DNA of 64,000 nt from Micromonospora sediminicola (GCF_900089585.1 NZ_FLRH01000003.1:1411001-1475000); one strand, 5' to 3'; positions 50,810 to 59,463 are shown, counted from the stretch's first letter. Translations and numbers: made by a program. The notes: generated by a model not told the origin, from the sequence alone.

Positions 50810-51430
50810 ATGGTGCGACGTGTGGTGGTGGCGTTGCTCGGCCCGGTGAGCTGGTCGCCGCCGGGGATCGAGCCGGCGCGGTGGCGGACCGCCCTGGCCG
50901 AGGACGTGGTGGACCTGCTGGCCACGCTCAACGAGGTGGAGACCGCGGTGGCGGTGACCCCGGAGGACCGCTGGCTGGCCGACGCCGTGGTGTGGCCCGG
51001 CACCCCGGTGTACGAGGTGCCCGAACCGACGCCGAACGCGGTGTTCGCGGCCCTCACCGGCCACCACGACCGACCGGCCTTCGACCAGGTGGCCGTGGTG
51101 GCCGCCGACGCCCCGGACGTGCCCGGCCTGACGCTGGGCAAGCTGCTGCGGCCGCTCTCCTCCCGGCCGGTGGCGGTGGCCCCGGTGGACGGGGGTGGGC
51201 CGGGGCTGCTGGGGGTGGCGGCGCGGCTGCCCGTACCGGCGTGGTTGCCGGCGGTGCACCTCGACACGACCGCCCCGGCCGAGGTGCGGCGGGCGGCCCC
51301 GAGCCCGGGGGAGGTGGCGGTCGGTGCCGGTTGGCGCCGGCTGCGCGGACCGGCGGACCTGGCCGCGCTCGACCCGGCCGTCGAGGGCTGGGAGGCCACC
51401 CGCGCCCTGTTGTCCGCCCGCCCGGCCTGA
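50810..51430 (+). CDS. Hypothetical protein, possibly DUF2064/GT-A-like
   Basis: 206 aa. MVRRVVVALLGPVSW, then ALAEDVVDLLATLNEVETAVAVTPEDR and VAVVAADAPDVPGLTLGKLL; the order of a helix, AVTP strand and ADAPDVPGL motif recalls DUF2064 or CofC-like nucleotide-sugar/nucleotidyl transferase folds. The usual acidic metal motif is weak, so assignment is tentative. It stands between two hairpin repeats of the same family and is convergent with the DUF2342 gene. Confidence 0.6.
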   Translation: MVRRVVVALLGPVSWSPPGIEPARWRTALAEDVVDLLATLNEVETAVAVTPEDRWLADAVVWPGTPVYEVPEPTPNAVFAALTGHHDRPAFDQVAVVAADAPDVPGLTLGKLLRPLSSRPVAVAPVDGGGPGLLGVAARLPVPAWLPAVHLDTTAPAEVRRAAPSPGEVAVGAGWRRLRGPADLAALDPAVEGWEATRALLSARPA

Positions 51431-51464
51431 CCCACCGCCTGTGCCGTCCCGCCCGCCGAAAACG

Positions 51465-51536
51465 TCGATCTTGGACTTGTGGCACCTAACAAAAGGCGCC
51501 ACCCGGGCATCTTGGGCGCCAAAACTCCAAGATCGA
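51465..51536. repeat. Intergenic hairpin TCGATCTTGGA
   Basis: Arms 51465-51486 (TCGATCTTGGACTTGTGGC start) and 51515-51536 pair with three mismatches, the outer 11 bases perfectly. It lies between convergent gene ends at 51430 and 51642. Confidence 0.75.
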
Positions 51537-51540
51537 TAGG

Positions 51541-51563
51541 CCGGGGCCGGGGCCGGGGCCGGG
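51541..51563. repeat. Short GGGGCC tandem repeat
   Basis: About four copies of GGGGCC directly after the hairpin repeat, in the gap between convergent genes. Confidence 0.6.
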
Positions 51564-51596
51564 GCGGGCTGGGCTGGGCGGCGGGGTGGGGACGCG

Positions 51597-51632
51597 GACG
51601 GGGCCCGCACGGTGATCCGTGCGGGCCCCGTC
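51597..51632 (-). terminator. Terminator after DUF2342 gene
   Basis: Perfect 16-base arms GACGGGGCCCGCACGG around TGAT, 9 bases past the stop. Confidence 0.8.
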
Positions 51633-51641
51633 GCGTACGTG

Positions 51642-52913
51642 TCAGTGCTTGTCGTCGTCCTCGCCGGGGGGCTTCTCCTCGGGCGCGCCCGGCGCGGTGA
51701 AGTCGAAGTTTGCCAGCTCGTCGTCGAGATCGGTGCTCGTCCTGGCGAACGCCTCCGGGGCGGCGAAGTCGTCGTCCGAGGGAAGCAGGTCGGGGTGGCC
51801 CCAGACCGCGTCCCGGCCGGCGATGCCGCGGTGCTCGGTCAGCGCCGCCCAGAGCACCGTCGCCTCGCGCAGCCGGCGCGGCCGCAGTTCGAGGCCGACC
51901 AGCGCGGCGAACGTCTGCTCGGCCGGGCCACCGGCGGCGCGGCGGCGGCGGAACGCTTCGCCGAGGCGTACGACGTTGGGCAGGCGGTCACCGGCGGCGC
52001 TGTCCACGACGTGGCACACCCAACCCTCGACCAGGGCGAGCACGGTCTCCAGCCGGGCCAGCGACGCCTTCTGCGCCGGGGTGTCCTCCGGAGTGAAGAT
52101 GCCCTCCAGCGCGATCGCCTGCATCGACTCCGGGTCGGTCGGGTCGACCCGGCCCATCGCCTCCTCGATCGCCTCCCGGTTGACCCGGATGCCGGCGGCG
52201 TAGTTCTCCACCGCCGTCAGCACGTGCCCGCGCAGCCACGGCACGTGCTGGAAGAGGCGCTGGTGGGCGGCCTCGCGCAGGGCCACGTAGAGGCGTACCT
52301 CGTCCTCGGGCAGCTCCAGGCCCTCGCCGTACGCCTTGATGTTGGCCGGGACGAGCGCGGCGGTGCCGGCGGGGCCCAGCGGCAGGCCGATGTCACCGGC
52401 GGAGAGCACCTCGGCGGCGAGCGAGCCGAGCGCCTGGCCGAGCTGACCGCCGAAGAGGGCGCCGCCGAGCGTGGCGACCATCGACTGCATCGGGCCGAGC
52501 TGCGCCCGCGCCTCCGGCGGCACCAGGTCGCCCATCGCGCCGACCATCCGGCTGGCCACCGGGTCGCAGAGCTTGCGCCACACGTCGAGCGTCTTGAAGA
52601 TCCACTCGTTGCGGTTCCAGGCGACCGAGGTGCGGATGCCGGAGGGCCACGAGGTCGCCGGTTCCAGCCAGAGGTCGGCGATCCGCAGCGCCTCCTCCAC
52701 CGCGTTGCGCTCGAACGGCGAGACCGCCGGGTCGCCGGCGGCGGCGAGCTGGCTGGCGGCCACCTGCCGGGCCAGGTCCCAGTTGACCGGCCCGCTGCCC
52801 GGCGCGGACAGCAGGTGCTGCAACTGCGACATGAACTGCTGCATCTGCGCGGGATCGTTGGGGTCTGGTGGTTGACCACCCGGGAGCGCGAAACCGAACG
52901 GAATATCAGGCAC
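51642..52913 (-). CDS. DUF2342 zinc-dependent metalloprotease-like protein
   Basis: 423 aa. The family core YVALREAAHQRLFQHVPWL (Glu204, His207) and the AVENYAAGIRVNREAI helix are clear; DUF2342 proteins are annotated as zinc-dependent metalloproteases or hydrolases linked by context to F420 users. The N-terminus is DNPAQ/Met-Gln-rich and the C-terminus highly acidic. GTG 52913 is fixed by the leaderless promoter. It is divergent from the PDZ/Lon-like protease gene. Confidence 0.9.
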   Translation of the reverse strand: MPDIPFGFALPGGQPPDPNDPAQMQQFMSQLQHLLSAPGSGPVNWDLARQVAASQLAAAGDPAVSPFERNAVEEALRIADLWLEPATSWPSGIRTSVAWNRNEWIFKTLDVWRKLCDPVASRMVGAMGDLVPPEARAQLGPMQSMVATLGGALFGGQLGQALGSLAAEVLSAGDIGLPLGPAGTAALVPANIKAYGEGLELPEDEVRLYVALREAAHQRLFQHVPWLRGHVLTAVENYAAGIRVNREAIEEAMGRVDPTDPESMQAIALEGIFTPEDTPAQKASLARLETVLALVEGWVCHVVDSAAGDRLPNVVRLGEAFRRRRAAGGPAEQTFAALVGLELRPRRLREATVLWAALTEHRGIAGRDAVWGHPDLLPSDDDFAAPEAFARTSTDLDDELANFDFTAPGAPEEKPPGEDDDKH

Positions 52914-52920
52914 GACGTCT

Positions 52921-52926
52921 ACGGTA
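52921..52926 (-). promoter_or_regulatory. -10 element for leaderless DUF2342 gene
   Basis: On the minus strand TACCGT, 7 bases, then GTG 52913. Confidence 0.55.
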
Positions 52927-53015
52927 CGCGGGCCGCGCCGCAGGTCGTGCCCGTCGGCGTTGCGCTGAGGGCGAAGTCCACCGGTCACCGCGCCGGACGG
53001 CGCGGGACGGATCGG

Positions 53016-53021
53016 TACGCT
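53016..53021 (+). promoter_or_regulatory. -10 element for leaderless PDZ/Lon-like gene
   Basis: TACGCT, 7 bases, then ATG 53029. The divergent leaderless start is at 52913, 115 bases away. Confidence 0.55.
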
Positions 53022-53028
53022 CTGGCGC

Positions 53029-54042
53029 ATGAGACGTCGCGGCGTGACCGTCCTGCTCGGTGCCCTGCTCACCGCCCTGCTCAGCGTCGGCGTGCTGAGC
53101 GTCCCCCTGCCGTACGTGGTGCTCGGCCCCGGTCCGACGGTCAACACGCTCGGCAGTGAGAACGGCAAGGAGATCATCCAGGTCAGCGGCCGCGCGACGT
53201 CGACCTCCGCCGGCCAGCTCCGGCTCACCACGGTCGGCGTGCAGCCCACCGTGCGGCTCCGGTCGGCGCTGGCCGGCTGGTTCTCCTCGGACGAGGCGGT
53301 GGTGCCGCGCGAGCTGGTCTACCCGCCGGGCGAGTCGCAGGAGGAGGTCGAGAAGCGCAACGCGGAGGACTTCCAGAACTCCCAGACCAGCGCCGAGACG
53401 GCGGCCCTGCGGGAGCTGGGCTACCCGATCAAGGTGCTGGTCAAGGCGGTCACCCCGGGCGGGCCGTCGGTCGACGTGCTCCGGCCGGACGACGTGCTGA
53501 CCTCGGTCGACGGCGCGCCGGTGACCAGCGCGGCCAAGCTCACCGAGCTGATCCGGGCCAAGCCGGCCGGCACCGCGCTGACGATCGGCTACACCCGGGA
53601 CGGCGCCCCGGGGACGGCCAGGGTGACCAGTCGCGAGCAGGACGGCCGCCCGCGCATCGGGGTGGAGATCGACCAGCAGCAGCCGCACCCGTTCACCCTC
53701 AAGATCGACCTCGGGGACATCGGCGGCCCGAGCGCCGGGCTGATGTTCACCCTGGGCATCATCGACAAGCTGGAGCCGGCCGACCTGACCGGCGGCCAGG
53801 TCATCGCGGGCACCGGCACCATCGACGACGAGGGCCGGGTCGGCCCGATCGGTGGCATCGCCCAGAAGCTGGTCGGCGCCAAGGACGCCGGCGCGAAGGT
53901 CTTCCTGGTGCCCGCCGACAACTGCGCCGAGGCGGTCCGCAACCCGCAGCCCGACCTGCCGCTGCTGAAGGTGGCGACGGTGGACGACGCGCTGACGGCA
54001 CTGGAGAAACTGCGCGCCGGGGGTCAGCCGACCCGCTGCTGA
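53029..54042 (+). CDS. PDZ-domain, Lon-like (S16) membrane protease
   Basis: 337 aa, YlbL type. A signal-anchor helix (about 7-28) ends in PLPYVVLGPGPT, a PDZ domain covers about 130-210, and a Lon-type catalytic domain follows with Ser235 (GGPSAGL) and Lys280 (GGIAQK), the normal Ser/Lys dyad at a 45-residue spacing. The enzyme should sit in the membrane facing outward and cut membrane or secreted proteins. Divergent from the DUF2342 gene; both are adjacent in mycobacteria as well. Confidence 0.93.
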   Translation: MRRRGVTVLLGALLTALLSVGVLSVPLPYVVLGPGPTVNTLGSENGKEIIQVSGRATSTSAGQLRLTTVGVQPTVRLRSALAGWFSSDEAVVPRELVYPPGESQEEVEKRNAEDFQNSQTSAETAALRELGYPIKVLVKAVTPGGPSVDVLRPDDVLTSVDGAPVTSAAKLTELIRAKPAGTALTIGYTRDGAPGTARVTSREQDGRPRIGVEIDQQQPHPFTLKIDLGDIGGPSAGLMFTLGIIDKLEPADLTGGQVIAGTGTIDDEGRVGPIGGIAQKLVGAKDAGAKVFLVPADNCAEAVRNPQPDLPLLKVATVDDALTALEKLRAGGQPTRC

Positions 54043-54161
54043 ACCGGGCCGCCGACGGCCCCGGGCGATCGTGACGTGACCTTGACCCGACGTGTACAGG
54101 AACACCCCGTACTCTGGGGTGCCTGGTCGGAGCCGATCACATCGAGCGTGCGGAGCCAACA

Positions 54162-57152
54162 GTGGTCATGCGTAGCAGTCCCCTGCCGAGGATGAGCCGG
54201 CGCGGACGCGTCACCATCGGGGTCCTGGTCGGGGTGTTCGTGCTGTTCACCCTGCTCGGTTGGGGGGTCAACGCCTGGACCGACTGGCTGTGGTTCGACG
54301 AGGTCCGCTACACCCAGGTCTTCACCGGCGTGCTCGCCACCCGGCTGCTGTTGTTCCTGGTGGTCGGCGTCGGCATGGCGCTGATCGTCGCCGGCAACCT
54401 CTGGTTGGCCTACCGGCTGCGGCCCCGGATGCGCCCGCACTCGGCCGAGCAGGCCACGCTGGAGCGCTACCGGATGCTGCTGAGCCCTCGGCTGGGCACC
54501 TGGATCGCGCTGGCCTCCGCCGTGATCGGGCTCTTCGCCGGGCTCTCCGCGCAGAGCCGGTGGACCCAGTGGCTGCTGTTCCGCAACGGTGGCGACTTCG
54601 GCGTGAAGGACCCGGAGTTCGGCGTCGACGTCGGCTTCTACGTCTTCCAGCTCCCGTTCTGGCGCTACCTGCTCGGCGTCGGCTTCACCGCGGTGGTGCT
54701 GGCCCTGCTCGGCGCGCTGGCCGTGCACTACGTGTTCGGCGGGGTGCGCCTGCAGGGTGTCGGCGACCGGATGACCAACGCCGCCCGCGCCCACCTCAGC
54801 TCGCTGGTCGCCGTCTTCGTCCTGCTCAAGGCCGTCGCGTACGTGCTGGACCGGCGCGCGATGCTGCTGGAGTACAACGAGGGCGCGAAGCTCTACGGCG
54901 CCGGCTACGCCGACGTGAACGCGTTGCTGCCGGCGAAGGAGATCCTCGCCTGGATCTCCGTCCTGGTGGCCGTCGCGATCATCGTGTTCTCCAACGCGGT
55001 GATGCGGAACCTGGTCTGGCCGGGCATCTCGCTGGCCCTGCTCGGGGTCTCCGCGGTGGCGATCGGCGGCATCTACCCGTGGGCGGTGCAGACGTTCGAG
55101 GTGAAGCCGAGCGCCCGTGACAAGGAGGCGCCGTACATCGAACGCAGCATCAAGGCGACCCGGTCCGCGTTCGGTCTCGAGGTCACGAAGACGACGCCGT
55201 ACGCGGCGAGCAACCTCGTGCCACCCGCCAGCCTGGCCACCGACACCTCGGTCGTGCCGAACGTCCGGCTGCTCGACCCGCAGCTGGTCTCCGAGACCTA
55301 CACCCAGCTCCAGCAGGTCCGCGGCTTCTACGACTTCGGCTCGAAGCTGGACATCGACCGCTACGCGGTGAAGGACAAGACCTCCGACTACGTGGTCGGC
55401 GTCCGTGAGATCAACTACGGCGAGCTGACCGACCAGCAGAACAACTGGATCAACCGGCACACCGTCTACACCCACGGGTACGGCCTGGTGGCCGCCCCGG
55501 CGAACCAGGTGGTCTGCGGCGGCCAGCCGTACTTCGTCTCCGGCTTCCTCGGGGAGAAGGCGCAGGAGGCGTGTTCCTCGCCGACCGAGGAGATCCCGGC
55601 CCAGCAGCCGCGGATCTACTACGGCGAGCGGATGGAGGGCGACGACTACGCGATCGTCGGGCAGACCGGTGACCGCAACGTCGAGTTCGACCGGCCCACC
55701 TCCACCGGTGGCGAGCAGTACTACACCTACACCGGCGAGGGCGGCGTCAAGATCGGCTCGTTCCCCCGGCGGCTGCTCTACGCGATCAAGGAGCAGGAGT
55801 CGAACTTCCTGCTCTCCGAGGCGGTCAACGAGAACTCGAAGCTGCTCTACGTGCGCAACCCGCGCGACCGGGTGGAGAAGGTCGCGCCGTTCCTCACCCT
55901 CGACGGCGACCCGTACCCGGCGGTGGTGAACGGTCGCGTCCTGTGGATCGTCGACGGCTACACCACGGCGGCGACCTACCCGTACGCCGAGCGGGTCAAC
56001 CTCCAGGCGGAGACCGCCGACGAGCTGACCGGCCGGGGCACGTTCCAGCTCGCCCGGGAGAACGTCAACTACATCCGCAACTCGGTGAAGGCGACGGTCG
56101 ACGCGTACGACGGCACGGTCAAGCTCTACTCGTACGACGACACCGACCCGGTGCTGAAGGCGTGGAACAAGGCGTTCGGCGGTGACCTCGTGCTGCCCAA
56201 GGGTGACATCCCGCCGGAGCTGGCCGAGCACTTCCGCTACCCGGCCGACCTGTTCAAGGTGCAGCGCAACCTGCTCACCAAGTTCCACGTCACCGACCCC
56301 GGCGACTTCTACTCCGGCCAGGACTTCTGGCAGGTGCCGAACGTGCCGGACGCGCCGGACAGCGGGCAGAAGCAGCCGCCCTACTACCTGTTCACCCAGT
56401 TCCCCGGGCAGGACGGGCCCCGCTTCCAGTTGACCTCCGCGGTCACGCCGAACGGGCGGCAGAACCTCGCCGCGCTGGTCTCCGGCTCGTACGTCGACGG
56501 CAAGCCCCAGCTGGAGGTGCTGGAGTTGCCGGACCAGACCCGGGTCTCCGGGCCGACCCAGGTGCATCAGCAGATGACCAACAACGGCGACATCCGCCAG
56601 CAGCTCAACCTGCTCTCCTCCAACCAGGCCCAGGTGCAGTACGGCAACCTGCTGTCGCTGCCGTTCGCCGACGGGATGCTCTACGTCGAGCCGGTCTATG
56701 TGAAGAGCAGCAGCCAGGACGCGTACCCGCTGTTGCAGAAGGTGCTGCTCTCCTACGGCGACGGCGGCTCGTACGTGGTGCTCGCCAACAACCTCAGCGA
56801 CGGCATCAAACAGCTCGTCGAACAGGGCAAACGCGCCCAGAACGGCACCCCGCCGCCGCCGAGCGACGACGAGAACACGCCGCCGCCGACCGGGGGCACG
56901 AACACCCCGCCGCCGCTCACCGGTGAGCTGGCCCAGGCCGCCGGCCAGGTGCAGGCCGCGATCGCCGAGGTCAAGGCCGCGCAGACGTCCGGCGACTTCG
57001 AGCGGTACGGGCGGGCGCTCAAGGCGCTCGACGAGGCGATGGCCGCCTTCCAGCAGGCCCAGGCGGCGGCCAACGGGTCGGCCGGCCCGGCGCCCTCGGG
57101 CAGCGCCTCGCCGTCGGCGCCAGCCTCACCCTCACCCTCACCGAACGGCTGA
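54162..57152 (+). CDS. UPF0182 family membrane protein
   Basis: 996 aa. About seven N-terminal membrane helices (residues 19-41 through about 300) precede a large extracytoplasmic domain rich in aromatic and Asn residues, then a Pro-rich tail (PPPPSDDENTPPP) and an Ala/Gln helix (LAQAAGQVQAAIAEV). UPF0182 proteins are conserved in actinobacteria; role unknown, possibly envelope. GTG 54162 has GGAG 6 bases upstream; ATG 54168 is the alternative. Followed by a strong terminator. Confidence 0.93.
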   Translation: MVMRSSPLPRMSRRGRVTIGVLVGVFVLFTLLGWGVNAWTDWLWFDEVRYTQVFTGVLATRLLLFLVVGVGMALIVAGNLWLAYRLRPRMRPHSAEQATLERYRMLLSPRLGTWIALASAVIGLFAGLSAQSRWTQWLLFRNGGDFGVKDPEFGVDVGFYVFQLPFWRYLLGVGFTAVVLALLGALAVHYVFGGVRLQGVGDRMTNAARAHLSSLVAVFVLLKAVAYVLDRRAMLLEYNEGAKLYGAGYADVNALLPAKEILAWISVLVAVAIIVFSNAVMRNLVWPGISLALLGVSAVAIGGIYPWAVQTFEVKPSARDKEAPYIERSIKATRSAFGLEVTKTTPYAASNLVPPASLATDTSVVPNVRLLDPQLVSETYTQLQQVRGFYDFGSKLDIDRYAVKDKTSDYVVGVREINYGELTDQQNNWINRHTVYTHGYGLVAAPANQVVCGGQPYFVSGFLGEKAQEACSSPTEEIPAQQPRIYYGERMEGDDYAIVGQTGDRNVEFDRPTSTGGEQYYTYTGEGGVKIGSFPRRLLYAIKEQESNFLLSEAVNENSKLLYVRNPRDRVEKVAPFLTLDGDPYPAVVNGRVLWIVDGYTTAATYPYAERVNLQAETADELTGRGTFQLARENVNYIRNSVKATVDAYDGTVKLYSYDDTDPVLKAWNKAFGGDLVLPKGDIPPELAEHFRYPADLFKVQRNLLTKFHVTDPGDFYSGQDFWQVPNVPDAPDSGQKQPPYYLFTQFPGQDGPRFQLTSAVTPNGRQNLAALVSGSYVDGKPQLEVLELPDQTRVSGPTQVHQQMTNNGDIRQQLNLLSSNQAQVQYGNLLSLPFADGMLYVEPVYVKSSSQDAYPLLQKVLLSYGDGGSYVVLANNLSDGIKQLVEQGKRAQNGTPPPPSDDENTPPPTGGTNTPPPLTGELAQAAGQVQAAIAEVKAAQTSGDFERYGRALKALDEAMAAFQQAQAAANGSAGPAPSGSASPSAPASPSPSPNG

Positions 57153-57165
57153 CGCCGAGCGACAC

Positions 57166-57216
57166 CACGAGCCCGTGCTCCGGGACCCGCAGCGGTCACC
57201 GGAGCACGGGCTCGTG
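57166..57216 (+). terminator. Terminator after UPF0182 gene
   Basis: Perfect 18-base arms CACGAGCCCGTGCTCCGG around a 15-base loop, 14 bases past the stop. Confidence 0.8.
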
Positions 57217-57302
57217 TCGTGTACCGGACTTCCCGGCCGCAACCCGGCACCCCGCTCCACCGTCAACAGAGCAGGTGGACGTGAGGGGAGGCGGGAGGGC
57301 AG

Positions 57303-57812
57303 ATGCGTGACGCGAACAGCTTCGACGACTTCTACCGCAGCACGTCGGGGCGGGCGCTCCGGTACGGCCACGCGGTGGCCGACGACCCCGCCGAGGCCCA
57401 GGACCTGGTGCAGGAGGCGTACGCCCGGGCCTGGCGGCAGTGGGCGAAGCTCGCCGGCCATCCCGCGCCGGAGGCGTGGCTGCGGCTGGTGATCAGCCGG
57501 CTCGCGACCGACCGGTTCCGGCGGCTGCGCGGTTGGCGACTGGCGGTCAGCCGCACCGGCCCGCCCGACGACGTCGGACCACCGGGCGAGGACACCGTCC
57601 TGCTGGTGGCGGCGCTGCGGCGGCTGCCCGCCCGGCACCGGCAGGCGCTCGCCCTGCACTACCTGTTCGACCTGCCGGTGGAGGAGATCGCCCGGGAGGC
57701 GGGCGTCCCCGCCGGCACCGTGAAGTCCTGGCTGTCCCGCGGACGGGCCCGGCTGGCCGAGTTGCTGCCCGATGTCGCCGCCGAGGAGCTGGAGGTCAAC
57801 GATGTCGCGTGA
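57303..57812 (+). CDS. ECF sigma factor, SigE-70 type
   Basis: 169 aa. Region 2 (about 10-75: FDDFYRSTSGRALRYGHAV, DLVQEAYARAWRQW) and region 4 (about 105-155: LPARHRQALALHYLFDLPVEEIA, AGTVKSWLSRGRARL). No region 3, as in ECF factors. It belongs to the actinobacterial 'SigE family' commonly found with a membrane partner. ATG 57303 follows GGAGG at about 14 bases and GGGAGG closer. It overlaps the next gene by 11 bases, implying a regulated pair. Confidence 0.92.
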   Translation: MRDANSFDDFYRSTSGRALRYGHAVADDPAEAQDLVQEAYARAWRQWAKLAGHPAPEAWLRLVISRLATDRFRRLRGWRLAVSRTGPPDDVGPPGEDTVLLVAALRRLPARHRQALALHYLFDLPVEEIAREAGVPAGTVKSWLSRGRARLAELLPDVAAEELEVNDVA

Positions 57813-58737
57813 ACTGCACCGCTACTACCACGCCCTGGCCGACGACACCGACGAGCGGGTGCTGCCGTCGCCGGACCGGCTGCGTCACGGCGCGGACCGT
57901 CGGGCCCGGCACCGGGCCGCGCTCGCGTCGCTGGCGGTCGCCGGTCTGGTCGCCGCCACGGTGGCCGGCAGCCAACTGGTACTCGCCGCCGGGCCGGAAC
58001 CGGTCGCGCCGCCGCCCGCGGGTACGCCGGCGCCCACCCCGCCGCCCACCACCGCCGGGTTGGCCGAGAAGCCCTCGCCCGCCCCGTCCACACCCTCCGG
58101 CACCCGTACCCCGGGGGGCCGGAGCCCGGCCGCGCCGTCGAGTGCCGGACGTCCGACGGCGGGGGCTCCGACCGCGATCCCGGACCGGGCGTTCTTCGCC
58201 CTGCCCGCCGCCAATGACGCCGGTACGGGCAACCAGTTCGGCCCGGGAGCGGTGCTGCCGGTGCTCTGCGGATCGCGCCCCGGCACCGAGTCGATCGTCG
58301 CGTCGCGGGCCCGGACGCTGCCGTACCGGCGGGCCGGCGCGCCGGCCGACGCGGTGCCCTCCGGCAGCTACCGGCACAGCATCACGATCTACCGGGCCGG
58401 GCGCGCCGGCGAGGCGCTGGCCGAGCTGCGGGTGGCCGTCCGGGCCTGCCCCGCGCAGCCGGTCCCCGAGGCACCGTCGACGATCGTGCGTCAGCGCCTG
58501 CTGCCCGACTCCGGGTACGGCGACGAGTCGGTGCTGTTCGAGACGCGCAGGCCCTACCTGGACGCCAACGGCGAGCCGAGCGGCGGTGACGAGGTGCACC
58601 TGGTGCGCGCGGTGCGATCCGGTGACGTGGTGACGGTGCTGTGGGAGCAGGGCTGGGAGAGCACCTCGACCGAGCGCGCCCAGTTCGACGCGGACAGCCG
58701 GCGGGCGGTCGACGCGCTCCGGCGGTGGCTGGACTGA
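57802..58737 (+). CDS. Single-pass membrane protein, probable partner of ECF sigma factor
   Basis: 311 aa. A short cytoplasmic N-terminus (about 1-40, MSRELHRYYHALADDTDERV) with few anti-sigma-like features, one membrane helix (about 42-64) and a Pro/Thr/Ala-rich linker leading to a compact extracytoplasmic domain with two cysteines. ATG 57802 has GGAGG 6 bases upstream and overlaps the sigma-factor end. Position suggests anti-sigma or sensor function; no zinc HxxxCxxC motif is present, so it is not a ZAS anti-sigma. Confidence 0.75.
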   Translation: MSRELHRYYHALADDTDERVLPSPDRLRHGADRRARHRAALASLAVAGLVAATVAGSQLVLAAGPEPVAPPPAGTPAPTPPPTTAGLAEKPSPAPSTPSGTRTPGGRSPAAPSSAGRPTAGAPTAIPDRAFFALPAANDAGTGNQFGPGAVLPVLCGSRPGTESIVASRARTLPYRRAGAPADAVPSGSYRHSITIYRAGRAGEALAELRVAVRACPAQPVPEAPSTIVRQRLLPDSGYGDESVLFETRRPYLDANGEPSGGDEVHLVRAVRSGDVVTVLWEQGWESTSTERAQFDADSRRAVDALRRWLD

Positions 58738-58787
58738 GCACCCGTTTTGCGCCTCCCCGGGTCGGTGCGCTACGGTTGTCGAGCCGA

Positions 58788-58861
58788 CGCGGGGTGGAGC
58801 AGCTCGGTAGCTCGCTGGGCTCATAACCCAGAGGTCGCAGGTTCAAATCCTGTCCCCGCTA
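58788..58861 (+). tRNA. tRNA-fMet (CAT), copy 1
   Basis: 74 bases, no encoded CCA. Initiator features: 5' C1 opposite T72 (no pair), three G-C pairs in the anticodon stem (CTGGGCTCATAACCCAG), and TTCAAATC T-loop. Anticodon CAT at 58822-58824. The -10 TACGGT is about 17 bases upstream. Confidence 0.95.
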
Positions 58862-58869
58862 CTCGTGAC

Positions 58870-58901
58870 GAAGGGCCCCGGAATCCGTTCCGGGGCCCTT
58901 C
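58870..58901 (+). terminator. Terminator after tRNA-fMet copy 1
   Basis: GAAGGGCCCCGGA / TCCGGGGCCCTTC, 13-base arms, 6-base loop, 8 bases after the tRNA. Confidence 0.8.
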
Positions 58902-58986
58902 GCCGTTCCCCCCGTCGGGCCTCTTCGGCGGGATCGGGGACCCGGCTGATCTCCACGATTCCAGTGCGATAAGCTGTACGAGCCGA

Positions 58987-59060
58987 CGCGGGGTGGAGCA
59001 GCTCGGTAGCTCGCTGGGCTCATAACCCAGAGGTCGCAGGTTCAAATCCTGTCCCCGCTA
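58987..59060 (+). tRNA. tRNA-fMet (CAT), copy 2
   Basis: Identical to copy 1 over 74 bases, anticodon at 59021-59023. Also preceded by GAGCCGACG and a -10-like TAAGCT, so each copy seems to have its own promoter and terminator: a 199-base duplicated unit. Confidence 0.95.
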
Positions 59061-59068
59061 CTCGTGAC

Positions 59069-59100
59069 GAAGGGCCCCGGAGTTCGCTCCGGGGCCCTTC
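59069..59100 (+). terminator. Terminator after tRNA-fMet copy 2
   Basis: 14-base arms GAAGGGCCCCGGAG around a TTCG tetraloop. Confidence 0.8.
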
Positions 59101-59166
59101 GCCGTTTCCGGATTCCTCCGCCGCGTCCGGCGTGCCCCGGTTGCGCACCTCGGCAAGGATGGGGGC

Positions 59167-59415
59167 ATGGCTGGATGGAACAGATGGTGGGGCCGCCTGG
59201 GCGCGGTCCTCGGAACGGTCGCGCTCTCGGTCTTCGTACCGGTCGCGGCCTGGGCGTCGACCGGCACCGGTGAACTCGTGGTGGAGGCCGCACGACGGCG
59301 GTCCCGGGGCGGCTTCGGCTTCCTCGGCCTGCTCTGCTGCCTCGTGGTGGTCGGCGGGATCGTGCTGCTGGTGGTGCTGTTGACGCGGAACCGGCGGAAC
59401 CGCCCGCCGCGCTGA
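59167..59415 (+). CDS. Small membrane/secreted protein (82 residues)
   Basis: A signal-like helix (about 11-30, ending VPVAAWAS) then a Gly-rich turn and a second helix with two cysteines (LGLLCCLVVVGGIVLLVVLL), ending in a basic tail. Probably a two-pass membrane protein, or a cleaved protein with a C-terminal anchor. ATG 59167 has only a weak AAGGA upstream. Function unknown. Confidence 0.65.
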   Translation: MAGWNRWWGRLGAVLGTVALSVFVPVAAWASTGTGELVVEAARRRSRGGFGFLGLLCCLVVVGGIVLLVVLLTRNRRNRPPR

Positions 59416-59430
59416 CGACCACCCGGGGCT

Positions 59431-59460
59431 CCGCCCGCCGCGCCCACGCGTGGCGGGCGG
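59431..59460. terminator. Hairpin between convergent ends at 59415 and 59464
   Basis: CCGCCCGCC / GGCGGGCGG, 9-base arms and 12-base loop. Confidence 0.55.
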
Positions 59461-59463
59461 CGG

